Shown here piece after piece: positions 41,797 through 50,248 of a stretch of DNA of 64,000 nucleotides. The stretch is taken from positions 1-64,000 of the forward strand of contig NZ_CABVII010000028.1 in assembly GCF_902497995.1 (NCBI RefSeq), given 5' to 3'. The position numbers and the translations under genes are program-made. Numbering within the stretch: the first letter of the stretch is position 1; every line of letters starts with the position of its first letter. The DNA comes from Pseudomonas fluorescens. Its GTDB lineage: Bacteria > Pseudomonadota > Gammaproteobacteria > Pseudomonadales > Pseudomonadaceae. The notes below the pieces were generated by a model. It was not told where the DNA came from. It did no database searches and saw only the letters and a program-made list of their open reading frames with translations.

Positions 41797-42765
41797 TCAA
41801 CGGCGCTCGACCGGCTCGATCACCTGCAACGCGAGGTTGCCTTTGTGCGAACCCATCTTGACCTTGAACGCAGGCACGCCATTGGCGCGCATGATCATTT
41901 CTTCCGGCATGTCGATCGGGATAATGTCCCCCGGCTGCATGTGCAGGATGTCGCGCAGGCGCAACTGGCGACGGGCAACCGTGGCATCGATCGGTACATC
42001 GACATCCAGCAGGTCCTGGCGCAGGGCGTTGAGCCAGCGCTCGTCCTGATCGTCGAGGTCCGACTGGAAGCCGGCGTCGAGCATTTCGCGCACCGGCTCG
42101 ATCATCGAATAGGGCATGGTCACGTGCAGATCGCCGCCACCGCCATCGAGTTCGATATGGAAGGTCGACACCACGACGGCCTCGCTCTGGCCGACGATAT
42201 TGGCCATGGCCGGGTTCACTTCCGAGTTGATGTACTCGAAGTTCACTTCCATGATCGCCTGCCAGGCTTCCTTCAAATCGACGAAGGCCTGCTCCAGCAC
42301 CATGCGCACCACGCGCAGTTCGGTCGGGGTGAACTCACGCCCTTCGATCTTGGCGTGACGGCCGTCGCCGCCGAAGAAGTTGTCCACCAGCTTGAACACC
42401 AGCCTGGCATCGAGGATGAACAGCGCGGTGCCCCGCAACGGTTTGATCTTGACCAGGTTGAGGCTGGTCGGCACGTACAGCGAGTGCATGTATTCGCCGA
42501 ACTTCATCACCTGCACCCCACCGACGGCAACGTCCGCCGAGCGGCGCAGCAGGTTGAACATGCTGATGCGGGTGTAGCGGGCGAAACGCTCGTTGATCAT
42601 TTCCAGGGTCGGCATGCGTCCACGGACGATGCGATCCTGGCTGGTCAGGTCATAGCTTTTGACGGTGCCGGGTTCGGCAGCGATATCGGCCTGTACCAGA
42701 CCATCGTCGACACCGTGCAACAGCGCGTCGATTTCCTCCTGGGACAGCAGGTCCTGCACGGCCAT
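41797..42765 (-). CDS. fliM: Flagellar motor switch protein FliM
   Basis: 322 residues. The N-terminal CheY-P-binding peptide LLSQEEIDALLHGVDD (about 5-20) is intact. The middle domain has the GGxG-type segment (NFFGGDGRHAK) and the C-terminal domain is SpoA-like (LLDVDVPIDATVARRQLRLRDIL). An intact CheY docking site means the motor should still respond to CheY even though cheZ is deleted. It starts 10 bases after fliL. Confidence 0.96.
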   Translation of the reverse strand: MAVQDLLSQEEIDALLHGVDDGLVQADIAAEPGTVKSYDLTSQDRIVRGRMPTLEMINERFARYTRISMFNLLRRSADVAVGGVQVMKFGEYMHSLYVPTSLNLVKIKPLRGTALFILDARLVFKLVDNFFGGDGRHAKIEGREFTPTELRVVRMVLEQAFVDLKEAWQAIMEVNFEYINSEVNPAMANIVGQSEAVVVSTFHIELDGGGGDLHVTMPYSMIEPVREMLDAGFQSDLDDQDERWLNALRQDLLDVDVPIDATVARRQLRLRDILHMQPGDIIPIDMPEEMIMRANGVPAFKVKMGSHKGNLALQVIEPVERR

Positions 42766-42774
42766 GTCGTGTTC

Positions 42775-43281
42775 CTACTGCAGTACGAAATTAGTGAACA
42801 GCAATTGTTCGATGACCACTTTGCCGAGTTCTTTGTGCGCCACTTCCTGGACGCTGGCCGTGGCTTTCTGACGCAACATTTCCTGGCCGACCGGGGAGGC
42901 CAGGGTGGTGAAGTCCTGCCCGGAGAACAGCATGACCAGGTTATTGCGGATGACCGGCATGTGCACCTTGAGCGCTTCCAGATCGGCCTGGTCGCGACCC
43001 AGCAGGGTGATGCTCACCTGCATGTAGCGCTGACGGCCGTTCTGGTTGTAATTGGCAATGAAGGCCGGAAGCAGGGGCATGAACATCGCCGGCTGCTTGT
43101 CGATGACCGCGGATTCCGGCGCGGCGACTGGCGTGCTCCGGGGGCTGTGCATGAAGTACCAGGTGGCCCCCACGGACAAGCCGATCGCCAGCAGCAGGGC
43201 GCCCACTGTCGCAATGATCAGCTTGATCTTGCCTTTGGCTGCGGGGTCTTTTACTGCTTCTGCTTCGTCGCTCTTCGCCAT
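42775..43281 (-). CDS. fliL: Flagellar basal-body-associated protein FliL
   Basis: 168 residues, single-pass inner-membrane protein around the stator. A charged N-terminus is followed by a helix (LIIATVGALLLAIGLSVGATWYF) and a periplasmic stomatin-like domain ending with VIEQLLFTNFVLQ. It is the first gene of fliLMNOPQR-flhB and has a sigma-54 type site 50 bases upstream. Confidence 0.94.
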   Translation of the reverse strand: MAKSDEAEAVKDPAAKGKIKLIIATVGALLLAIGLSVGATWYFMHSPRSTPVAAPESAVIDKQPAMFMPLLPAFIANYNQNGRQRYMQVSITLLGRDQADLEALKVHMPVIRNNLVMLFSGQDFTTLASPVGQEMLRQKATASVQEVAHKELGKVVIEQLLFTNFVLQ

Positions 43282-43330
43282 GCCAATAATCCGTCACTCT
43301 TCGGGGTTTCACAGTCGCCGGCTTGGCAAG

Positions 43331-43347
43331 AGCAAGTGTTATGCCAC
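43331..43347 (-). promoter_or_regulatory. Sigma-54 promoter for fliL operon
   Basis: On the minus strand GTGGCATAACACTTGCT has TGGCA and TTGC with GG-N10-GC spacing, 50 bases before fliL. It is placed as expected for this FleQ/RpoN class II operon. Confidence 0.7.
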
Positions 43348-43369
43348 AAATGTCGGGGAGGCGTCCCCC

Positions 43370-43458
43370 GTAGGAGCGAGGCTTGCCCGCGAAGAACGAT
43401 AATACGGTTTGCCTGATAAACCGCAGCGTCTGCTTCGCGGGCAAGCCTCGCTCCTACA
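43370..43458. repeat. REP inverted pair upstream of fliL
   Basis: gtaggagcgaggcttgcccg continuing to cgaag pairs with cttcgcgggcaagcctcgct and cctac. It separates the fliL promoter from the minisatellite. Confidence 0.85.
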
Positions 43459-43460
43459 GA

Positions 43461-43600
43461 TGTGTGTTTGCGTGTGTATTTACGTGTGTGTTTGCGTGTG
43501 TATTTGCGTGTGTATTTGCGTGTGTGTTTGCGTGTGTGTTTGCGTGTGTGTTTGCGTGTGTGTTTGCGTGTGTGTTTGCGTGTGTGTTTGCGTATGTTTG
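43461..43600. repeat. 12-bp minisatellite, about 12 copies
   Basis: The unit gtgtgtttgcgt is repeated about 11.7 times with a few A-for-G variants (gtgtatttgcgt) mostly in the 43461-43510 half. The perfect copies lie nearer fliK. It starts 2 bases past the fliK stop. The 12-base unit keeps frames open on both strands, producing spurious FACV- and NTHA-repeat frames. Copy number is likely to vary between isolates. Confidence 0.92.
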
Positions 43601-43601
43601 A

Positions 43602-44930
43602 TCAGGCGTAGTAGTCGACTGCGCTGGAGCCGATGACGCTGGTTGTGCTAGCCGCCACTTCGGCGACTGTTGGCGCAATCTCATCGCTCATGGAGTCAAG
43701 GCGACCACCGTTGGAACGGGTGCGCCCCCCCTCTCCCTGCTGAGCCTGTTCCTGGCCACGGGACTGATCGGACACATTGACATCAACCTGCCCCATGCCT
43801 TGTTGCGCAAACATCTCGCGCAAGCGCTGCACCTGCCCGTCCAGTGCTTCGCGGACACCGGGATGGGCGCTCATGAAGGTGACCTGGGTCTGCTGATCCG
43901 GAACCATGTTCACCCGAATATCGAGGCGCCCGAGTTCGGCCGGTTGCAACTGGATGTCGGCCGCCTTGAGGTTGGCACTGGACAGGTACATGACCCGGTT
44001 CACCACTTCTTCGGTCCAGCCACTTTGATGCAGGGCGAGCGGCGGGTTCACCGGCACCGCATTAGCGGTTTTCGGCGTGGCCGCCTGGGTCAGCGCCGCC
44101 AGTCGGCTGGCGAAATCATCGACACGGGTATCGCTGCTGGCGGTCTTCAAGTCTTTCAAGCCGTCATCGAGCAGGTCGCTGAAGGCCTTGTCCCCGCCCT
44201 GGGTGCTGTCCTTTTCGGCCTGCACGTCAAGCATGCTCGCCATGCCGGCGACCAGGTTTTGCGCCGCAGCCGGCTCGCCGTCGGCCTCGGCCGAGGTCGG
44301 CAGCGCATTGGGCTGAGCCTGGCTGGAAGCGGTGACGTGCCCGCTCTGCTCCATGGCCATGCGCAAGGCTGGCAGGGCATCGAGGGGGTCGGCGTGCGGA
44401 TCGAACGCGGTGTCAGCGGTGGCGGCCGGCGTCGTTGCCGCAACGACCTGCTGCTCGTCCAGTGGCGGCATGGCGTCTATCACTGGCGGAGTTTGTGCAA
44501 CGAGTGCGGGCCCTGCAGGATCGGCGGCCGGGTCACCCGCCGCCTCGGTGACAGAGGTGTCAGCGGCATCTGAACCCTCGGTGCCAGAAGTGTCAGCGGC
44601 ATCCGAAGCATCGTCGGCGATCTTGTCGTCGGCCCCCGGTTTATCGGCGGGCAAGGATTTGCCGCTATCGGCAACGACCGGTTTCGGGGCGGCAGCCTTG
44701 TCGTGGCAAAGGTGCTTTTTGCCCGGCCCCTCAGCGGCTTTGTCGCGCATGGGCGTGGGCGGCCCATCGTGCCCTACAGAACGTTTGTCCTGCGCCTGAC
44801 TGGCGTAGACATGAGCGAAGCTGGATGCCTTGCCCCCGGGCTCGGCGACCTGTGCCGGTGTCTTGGCGCAAGCCACTTTGGCCTTGGCCTGGGCGGCGGC
44901 CTGGAGAAGAATATTGGGGGTAACGGGCAT
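43602..44930 (-). CDS. fliK: Flagellar hook-length control protein FliK
   Basis: 442 residues. The N-terminal two thirds are disordered and Ala/Asp/Thr-rich, with short repeats (SDAADTSVTEAAGDPAAD). The C-terminal domain (about 320-420) has the conserved hook domain: LHQSGWTEEVVNRVMYLSS, LKAADIQLQPAELGRLDIRV and VTFMSAHPGVREALDGQ. ATG 44930 is used; the frame runs further upstream but across the fliK promoter. It ends against a minisatellite. FleR normally controls fliK in Pseudomonas; fleR is not present at its usual locus here. Confidence 0.92.
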   Translation of the reverse strand: MPVTPNILLQAAAQAKAKVACAKTPAQVAEPGGKASSFAHVYASQAQDKRSVGHDGPPTPMRDKAAEGPGKKHLCHDKAAAPKPVVADSGKSLPADKPGADDKIADDASDAADTSGTEGSDAADTSVTEAAGDPAADPAGPALVAQTPPVIDAMPPLDEQQVVAATTPAATADTAFDPHADPLDALPALRMAMEQSGHVTASSQAQPNALPTSAEADGEPAAAQNLVAGMASMLDVQAEKDSTQGGDKAFSDLLDDGLKDLKTASSDTRVDDFASRLAALTQAATPKTANAVPVNPPLALHQSGWTEEVVNRVMYLSSANLKAADIQLQPAELGRLDIRVNMVPDQQTQVTFMSAHPGVREALDGQVQRLREMFAQQGMGQVDVNVSDQSRGQEQAQQGEGGRTRSNGGRLDSMSDEIAPTVAEVAASTTSVIGSSAVDYYA

Positions 44931-44980
44931 GGAACGGTCTCCGCCGCACTGGGATCGTAGGTACAGTTGACGGAGATGAA

Positions 44981-44997
44981 AGCAAAGGTCGCGCCAG
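44981..44997 (-). promoter_or_regulatory. Sigma-54 promoter for fliK
   Basis: On the minus strand CTGGCGCGACCTTTGCT matches the YTGGCrcg…TTGC pattern with GG-N10-GC, 51 bases before fliK and just after the hptB stop. Confidence 0.65.
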
Positions 44998-45012
44998 GTT
45001 ACAGGACAGGCG

Positions 45013-45381
45013 CTAAAAGCGCTGGACGGTCGCCTTGGTCGGCGAAGTGCGCTGCCGTTCCGCCTCATACATCGGCCGGACTATGGCAAATTCACGGTCG
45101 ATTTCGCCGACCAGTTTTTCCACGCCTGAAAGGTTTTTATTCTTGGCACGCTGCTCCAGCTCATGGCACAGCCCGGCCAGGCGAACGGCCCCCATGTTGC
45201 TGCTGCTACCCTTGAAACTATGGGCAGCATTCATCAGTTGCAGGGCATCTTCAGCCTTGTGCAACAGAACCAGGCGTTCTTCAGCGTCAACGAGAAAGGT
45301 ATCCAGCAACATCGGATACCCATCCTCCATGACCTCTTGCAACGCGCTCAGCACGTCGCGGTCCAGATGTGTGTCAACCAC
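45013..45381 (-). CDS. hptB: Histidine phosphotransfer protein HptB
   Basis: 122-residue Hpt protein. The phospho-His is in MNAAHSFKGSSSNMGA (about residues 50-65). In Pseudomonas HptB passes phosphate from hybrid kinases to HsbR, controlling swarming and biofilm through HsbA. Start GTG 45381. It lies 30 bases after hsbR, in the usual hsbA-hsbR-hptB set between fliJ and fliK. Confidence 0.9.
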   Translation of the reverse strand: MVDTHLDRDVLSALQEVMEDGYPMLLDTFLVDAEERLVLLHKAEDALQLMNAAHSFKGSSSNMGAVRLAGLCHELEQRAKNKNLSGVEKLVGEIDREFAIVRPMYEAERQRTSPTKATVQRF

Positions 45382-45411
45382 TTGCTCACTCCTTGATCAA
45401 GAATGCGTGGA

Positions 45412-47118
45412 TTATGCCAGAGCCTCCCAGAAAAATTCCACGCGGGCACTGCGACCATCGTCAGACCAGCTGGCATGACGGCTCAATTGACGGATCAGAC
45501 CGATGCCTCGCCCCGACAGACGGACACCATCAGCGGGCAGCTGCATCACCCGACCCACATCGAAACCCTTGCCACTGTCTTCGACGCGAACCGTCAGGCA
45601 ACCGCCCTCGCCCTTCGGTGTCACCTGCAAATGCACCCGGATGAAACCATCCTGCAACGCATCCAGGCGCGAACTGCGTTGTTGATAATAACGGGTAAAA
45701 CCCGAGGCATCCCGTTTGAGGCTGGAGTCCAGGCCCAGTACGCCATGCTCCAGGGCGTTGGAGTACAGTTCCGCCAGCACACTGTAGAGCGCCCCGCTTT
45801 GCGCCCGCAGCCCATGGACCTCAAGCAGCAACTGCAACAGATAAGGCAGCGGGTTGAAGCGCTTGAGCGTGGCCGCGCGAAACTCGAAACTCAGCGACCA
45901 GTCCAGCGGACAGGACTGGCCACTGTCGGAATACACCAACGCTGGCGGGCTCATCTGCGCCGCCTCCAGCAAGCTGACCTCGACCATACTGACGTCGTCA
46001 CGGGCTTCACCGCGAAAATCGCGCAGCGCCTGTTCGATCTCTGCGAACAATTCATCAGGCTGACGATTGGCGGCAAACACCCGCTGCAGCCGCTCGACAC
46101 CAAACAGTTGTTCGTTGGTATCGCAGGTATCGAGCACACCGTCGGATAACAGAAACACCCGATCGCCGACCGCCATCGGAAACACCTCGGTGCGATCGTC
46201 AAAGGTTTGCGGGCTCAGCACGCCGAGCGGCAAGTGCCGAGCCTTGAGCGGCGTGCGCTCACCGCTCGCGATGCTGTGCAGGTAACCGTCCGGCATCCCG
46301 CCGTTCCACACCTCCACCGAACACCGCTGAAAACTCAGGCGCAGCAGGGTGGCACAGCAGAACATGTCCACCGGCAGGATGCGCTTGAGCTTGGCATTCA
46401 TCTCGCGCAAGGTTTCGGACAGACCGTAACCCTTGGCCGTCATGCCATAGAAGACTTCAGCCAGGGGCATGGCCCCGACAGCCGCCGGCAGACCATGGCC
46501 GGTGAAATCCCCGAGCAATACATGCATATCGCCGGCCGGGGTGAACGCGGCCAGCAGCAAGTCACCGTTGAACAGCGCGTAGGGCGATTGCAGGTAGCGG
46601 ATATTCGGGGCATTCAGGCAACCGGAATGGGCCACCTTGTCGAATACGGCCTTGGCCACCCGCTGCTCGTTGAGCAGGTGTTGGTGATGTCTGGCGATCT
46701 GGTCACGCTGCTGCAACACGGTGGCCTGCAGCCGGCGCAAACGGTCCATCGCCTTGATTTTGGCGGCGAGTATCACCTGGTTGTAGGGCTTTGCCAGAAA
46801 GTCGTCGCCCCCCGCCTCCAGACAGCGTGCCAAGGCTTCGCTTTCGGTGAGCGAAGTGAGAAAGATGATCGGCACCAGGGTTTCCCCGGCCAGTGCCTTG
46901 ATCTGCCGCGCCGCCTCGAAGCCGTCCATCACCGGCATCATCGCGTCCATCAACACCAGTTGCGGGCGTTGCTGACGAAAGGCTTCGACCGCCTCGGCAC
47001 CGTTGGCGGCCGTCAGCACTTCATGGCCCTGGCGACGGACGATGGTCGACAGCAGCAAGCGATCGGCCGCGCTGTCTTCGGCGATCAGGATCGTCAGCGG
47101 CTCAAGTGCAGCCTGCAT
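45412..47118 (-). CDS. hsbR: HsbR, receiver/PP2C phosphatase/anti-sigma kinase response regulator
   Basis: 568 residues with three domains. The receiver (about 10-125) has Asp in LVLMDAMMPVMDG. After a coiled coil comes a PP2C-type phosphatase (about 190-390) with LLGDFTGHGLPAAVGAMPL and LSDGVLDTCDTNEQ. A C-terminal RsbW-like kinase (about 430-568) has NALEHGVLGLD and VEDSGKGFDVG. It sets the phosphorylation state of HsbA. I start at ATG 47118, 5 bases after hsbA; the open frame upstream runs antisense-like through hsbA. Confidence 0.9.
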   Translation of the reverse strand: MQAALEPLTILIAEDSAADRLLLSTIVRRQGHEVLTAANGAEAVEAFRQQRPQLVLMDAMMPVMDGFEAARQIKALAGETLVPIIFLTSLTESEALARCLEAGGDDFLAKPYNQVILAAKIKAMDRLRRLQATVLQQRDQIARHHQHLLNEQRVAKAVFDKVAHSGCLNAPNIRYLQSPYALFNGDLLLAAFTPAGDMHVLLGDFTGHGLPAAVGAMPLAEVFYGMTAKGYGLSETLREMNAKLKRILPVDMFCCATLLRLSFQRCSVEVWNGGMPDGYLHSIASGERTPLKARHLPLGVLSPQTFDDRTEVFPMAVGDRVFLLSDGVLDTCDTNEQLFGVERLQRVFAANRQPDELFAEIEQALRDFRGEARDDVSMVEVSLLEAAQMSPPALVYSDSGQSCPLDWSLSFEFRAATLKRFNPLPYLLQLLLEVHGLRAQSGALYSVLAELYSNALEHGVLGLDSSLKRDASGFTRYYQQRSSRLDALQDGFIRVHLQVTPKGEGGCLTVRVEDSGKGFDVGRVMQLPADGVRLSGRGIGLIRQLSRHASWSDDGRSARVEFFWEALA

Positions 47119-47123
47119 GCTGC

Positions 47124-47423
47124 TCAACTGATGTCGAACAGTTTGTCGAAATTGGAGATGGCGAGGATCTTCTTCACGTCGGAACTGCTGTTGACCACGC
47201 GAATGTCGGCGTTGTCGCCACCGGCGTGATCGCGCAGCAAGAGCAACATGCCCAGTGCCGAACTGTCGAGGTAGGTGGCTTCTTTCAAGTCGACGACGAC
47301 GGCGGAGAGTTTCTTGTCCTCGTAGGACTGACGAAACTCCTGATGCTTGGCGAAATCGAATCGTCCCTTGATCGAAATCGTCAGCTGTTGGCCATCTTGG
47401 GATACTTCTGTAACGACTGACAT
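47124..47423 (-). CDS. hsbA: Anti-anti-sigma factor HsbA (STAS domain)
   Basis: 99 residues, single STAS domain. The phosphoacceptor Ser is in ATYLDSSALGMLLLLRDHAGG (about residues 50-70). It partners HsbR and, in P. aeruginosa, switches between FlgM and a diguanylate cyclase. ATG 47423 has AAGGAAG upstream; 16 earlier in-frame codons are rejected. Confidence 0.9.
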   Translation of the reverse strand: MSVVTEVSQDGQQLTISIKGRFDFAKHQEFRQSYEDKKLSAVVVDLKEATYLDSSALGMLLLLRDHAGGDNADIRVVNSSSDVKKILAISNFDKLFDIS

Positions 47424-47520
47424 GAACGGCTTCCTTGTCATTGGGGAACGTACGTGTGGAAGGTTTAGCACTTGCCGGGGGTGGGGGCAAGGCTGGTAGT
47501 TGTGGTGGGGCCCAGGACGC

Positions 47521-47613
47521 CTTCGCGGGCAAGCCTCGCTCCTACGGGTGCAGTGTCGTTCGTAATTCCCGTGAACGACGCTGAACCTGTAGGAGCGAGG
47601 CTTGCCCGCGAAG
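47521..47613. repeat. REP inverted pair between hsbA and fliJ
   Basis: cttcgcgggcaagcctcgct and cctac (47521-47545) pair with gtaggagcgaggcttgcccg and cgaag (47589-47612). A small internal hairpin, cgttcgt/acgaacg-like, lies in the spacer. Confidence 0.85.
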
Positions 47614-47636
47614 AACGATAACGCGGTCTTTCTGAT

Positions 47637-48086
47637 TCAATACGGATCCTGCCGCGGCAACCGCTGGGACAATTCATCCAGCAGCTTCTGCTCGCGCTTG
47701 TCTTCCAGCCGTCGCGCCTCATCCCTGTAGCGCTGAACCAGTTTGCGCAACCCTTCGACCCGGGCATACGCCTGCTGCCAGGTTTCCCGTGCCTTGTTCA
47801 GATTGTTCTGATGCCAGGCGAGGCTTTGTCGTTGCTGGTCGATGGCCGTGCCCAGCTGCGCCAGGAAGCCTTGATAACCCAGCAACCATTGGCCGGTAAC
47901 GCCGCTGCTGCCGCGCACGATCCATTGCTCCTGGTAGTCGAGCCGAAACGCCTCGAGGTCGGCGAGTTTGCTTTCGGCCAGACGGGCCTGCCCCTGAAAG
48001 TGCCCCAGGCGCTGGACCGCGGCTTTCTCGACCTTTTCGGCCATGTCCACCACGGGTGCCAGGCGGGCTGCGCGGCTCTGGGCCAT
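47637..48086 (-). CDS. fliJ: Flagellar export chaperone FliJ
   Basis: 149 residues, almost wholly coiled coil (MAQSRAARLAPVVDMAEKVE … KREQKLLDELSQRLPRQDPY). It links the FliI ATPase ring to FlhA. It starts 6 bases after fliI and is followed by a REP pair before hsbA. Confidence 0.93.
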   Translation of the reverse strand: MAQSRAARLAPVVDMAEKVEKAAVQRLGHFQGQARLAESKLADLEAFRLDYQEQWIVRGSSGVTGQWLLGYQGFLAQLGTAIDQQRQSLAWHQNNLNKARETWQQAYARVEGLRKLVQRYRDEARRLEDKREQKLLDELSQRLPRQDPY

Positions 48087-48092
48087 GGCCGG

Positions 48093-49451
48093 TCAGCCGC
48101 CGGCCGCAGGGGCGAAGATCGAACCCAGGTAGGCTTCGCTTTCACCCAGGCTGATGCTGTCGTTCAGGCCCTGGCGCTGGTATTTGACCAACTGCGGCTG
48201 CAGGGCAATCGCCAGGTCGGTGTCCCGGTCACCGCCGGCGACGTAGGCGCCGACGCTGATCAGGTCGCGACTTTGCTGGTAACGCGACCACAGCTGCTTG
48301 AAATACTGGGCGCGGGCCATGTGTTCCGCGGACACCACCGACGGCATGACCCGGCTGATGGACGCTTCGATATCGATCGCCGGGTAGTGACCTTCCTCGG
48401 CCAGGCGCCGGGACAGCACGATGTGCCCGTCGAGCACGCCTCGCGCCGAGTCGGCAATCGGATCCTGCTGGTCGTCGCCTTCGGACAACACGGTGTAGAA
48501 CGCCGTGATCGAACCACCGCCCTTCTCGGCATTACCGGCGCGCTCCACCAGTTTCGGCAACTTGGCGAACACCGACGGCGGATACCCCTTGGTCGCGGGC
48601 GGTTCGCCGATGGCCAGGGCGATTTCCCGCTGGGCCTGGGCGAATCGGGTCAGGGAGTCCATGAGCAACAACACGTTCTTGCCCTGGTCGCGGAAATATT
48701 CGGCGATGCGCGTGCAGTACATCGCCGCGCGTAGTCGCATCAGCGGCGCGTCGTCCGCCGGCGACGCCACCACCACCGAACGCTTGAGGCCTTCTTCACC
48801 GAGGCTGTGCTCGATGAATTCCTTGACTTCACGACCCCGCTCACCGATCAGCCCGACCACGATGATGTCGGCCTCGGTGAAGCGGGTCATCATGCCCAGC
48901 AGCACACTCTTGCCCACGCCCGTACCGGCGAACAACCCGAGGCGCTGGCCGCGACCGACCGTCAACAAGCCGTTGATGCAACGAATGCCCACGTCCAGCG
49001 GCTCGCTGATCGGGTGGCGCTTGAGCGGGTTGATGGTCGGGCCGTCCATCGGCACCCAGTCTTCGGCCTTCATCGCGCCCTTGCCGTCCAGCGCACGACC
49101 GGCGCCGTCGAGCACCCGCCCGAGCATGCTCATGCCCATCGGCAGGCGACCGGTATCCGCCAGCGGAACCACGCGCGCACCGGGGGCGATGCCGGCGACG
49201 CTGCCGACCGGCATCAGAAAGACCTTGCTGCCCGAGAAGCCCATGACTTCGGCTTCGACCTGCATCGGGTGGTAACTGTCGTCGTTGATCACCATGCAGC
49301 GGCTGCCCATGGCGGCGCGCAAGCCTTCGGCTTCGAGGGTCAGGCCGACCATGCGCAGCAGGCGCCCTTCGAGGATCGGCGCGCCGGCAAGCTTTGTGGC
49401 CTCGGCGTAACTGCCCAGGCGCTTGGCGAAGCTGGTGCGGTCAAGGCGCAT
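48093..49451 (-). CDS. fliI: Flagellar export ATPase FliI
   Basis: 452 residues, F1-beta-like. Walker A GLFAGTGVGKSVLLGMM (about 170-186), Walker B NVLLLMDSLTRFAQAQRE, and GYPPSVFAKLPKLVERAG are all complete. It overlaps fliH by 11 bases. Confidence 0.97.
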   Translation of the reverse strand: MRLDRTSFAKRLGSYAEATKLAGAPILEGRLLRMVGLTLEAEGLRAAMGSRCMVINDDSYHPMQVEAEVMGFSGSKVFLMPVGSVAGIAPGARVVPLADTGRLPMGMSMLGRVLDGAGRALDGKGAMKAEDWVPMDGPTINPLKRHPISEPLDVGIRCINGLLTVGRGQRLGLFAGTGVGKSVLLGMMTRFTEADIIVVGLIGERGREVKEFIEHSLGEEGLKRSVVVASPADDAPLMRLRAAMYCTRIAEYFRDQGKNVLLLMDSLTRFAQAQREIALAIGEPPATKGYPPSVFAKLPKLVERAGNAEKGGGSITAFYTVLSEGDDQQDPIADSARGVLDGHIVLSRRLAEEGHYPAIDIEASISRVMPSVVSAEHMARAQYFKQLWSRYQQSRDLISVGAYVAGGDRDTDLAIALQPQLVKYQRQGLNDSISLGESEAYLGSIFAPAAGG

Positions 49452-50241
49452 CGGGCAGGTCCGGTGCGGGGGCGACTGCCGGCGTGTTGCCCATCGGCAG
49501 CTCCAGGCTCAGGTCCGGCGCAGCCGGGTGCCGCGCTTGTTCGTGCAGTTGATCGAACAGCTGGTCCATGACCTGCGCAATCCGGGTTTCAACCGTCGCG
49601 TCAATGCGACTGTGCTCGGTCTCGACCCGGCAACCACCCGGCAACAATGCCTCGTCCTCGACGATGCGCCAGGTTTCTTCATGACGCTCGCGCAGGGCTT
49701 TGACCTGGGCGAAATCCTGCGGATTGATGTACAGGCGCACGTTGCCCACGCCCAATGGCAACAGCTTGAGGGCATCGCGCATGACGTGTTCGAGCTGTGT
49801 CGAGTCGATGGCCAGTTCGCGCTGGATCACCTGTCTGGTGATGTGCTGCACGAGGTCGACCAGGGACTTCTCGATCTCGGTGTCCTGCTCGGCAATCGGT
49901 TCCAACAGGTGGCCCATCAGCTTTTCCAGCGCGGCAAGCTTCGCCGTCAGCGCCACTTCGGCTTCCTGGCGGACCTTGAGCGTGGTGCTGTGAAAGCCCT
50001 CCCGCTCGCCGGTGGCAAAGCCTTCGTTGTAAGCTTCCTGGCGAATGCTTTCGAGCTCTTCGAGGGTCAGCGGCTGGACTTCCTCCAGCGGCACTTCCTG
50101 CATGGACGGCGGCTCGGGTTCAGGCTCCGGCTCGGGCTCGGGGACGTGCGGATCGAAACTGGGCAACGACCAGAGATCGGCCGCCCTGACGTCCTTGGCA
50201 CGGATCAGGTCGGTCTGGGACTCATCATGTTCGGTCAACAT
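49441..50241 (-). CDS. fliH: Flagellar export ATPase regulator FliH
   Basis: 266 residues. A Pro/Glu-rich N-terminal stretch (PHVPEPEPEPEPEPPS) precedes a coiled-coil middle (ALTAKLAALEKLMGHLLEPI) and a V-type ATPase E-like C-terminal domain. It holds FliI off the gate and docks on FliN. ATG 50241 lies 7 bases after the fliG stop. Confidence 0.94.
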   Translation of the reverse strand: MLTEHDESQTDLIRAKDVRAADLWSLPSFDPHVPEPEPEPEPEPPSMQEVPLEEVQPLTLEELESIRQEAYNEGFATGEREGFHSTTLKVRQEAEVALTAKLAALEKLMGHLLEPIAEQDTEIEKSLVDLVQHITRQVIQRELAIDSTQLEHVMRDALKLLPLGVGNVRLYINPQDFAQVKALRERHEETWRIVEDEALLPGGCRVETEHSRIDATVETRIAQVMDQLFDQLHEQARHPAAPDLSLELPMGNTPAVAPAPDLPDAP

Positions 50242-50248
50242 AGTGATG

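Noticed and set aside
41359..43416. 685-codon open frame on the plus strand across fliN-fliM-fliL
   Set aside because: It is the antisense shadow of three well-supported minus-strand genes; GC-rich third positions keep it open and it has no family similarity.
43383..43684. Open frames with FACV or NTHA repeats, and a possible CRISPR-like array
   Set aside because: They are translations of a 12-bp minisatellite. The units are contiguous without spacers, so it is neither a gene nor a CRISPR array.
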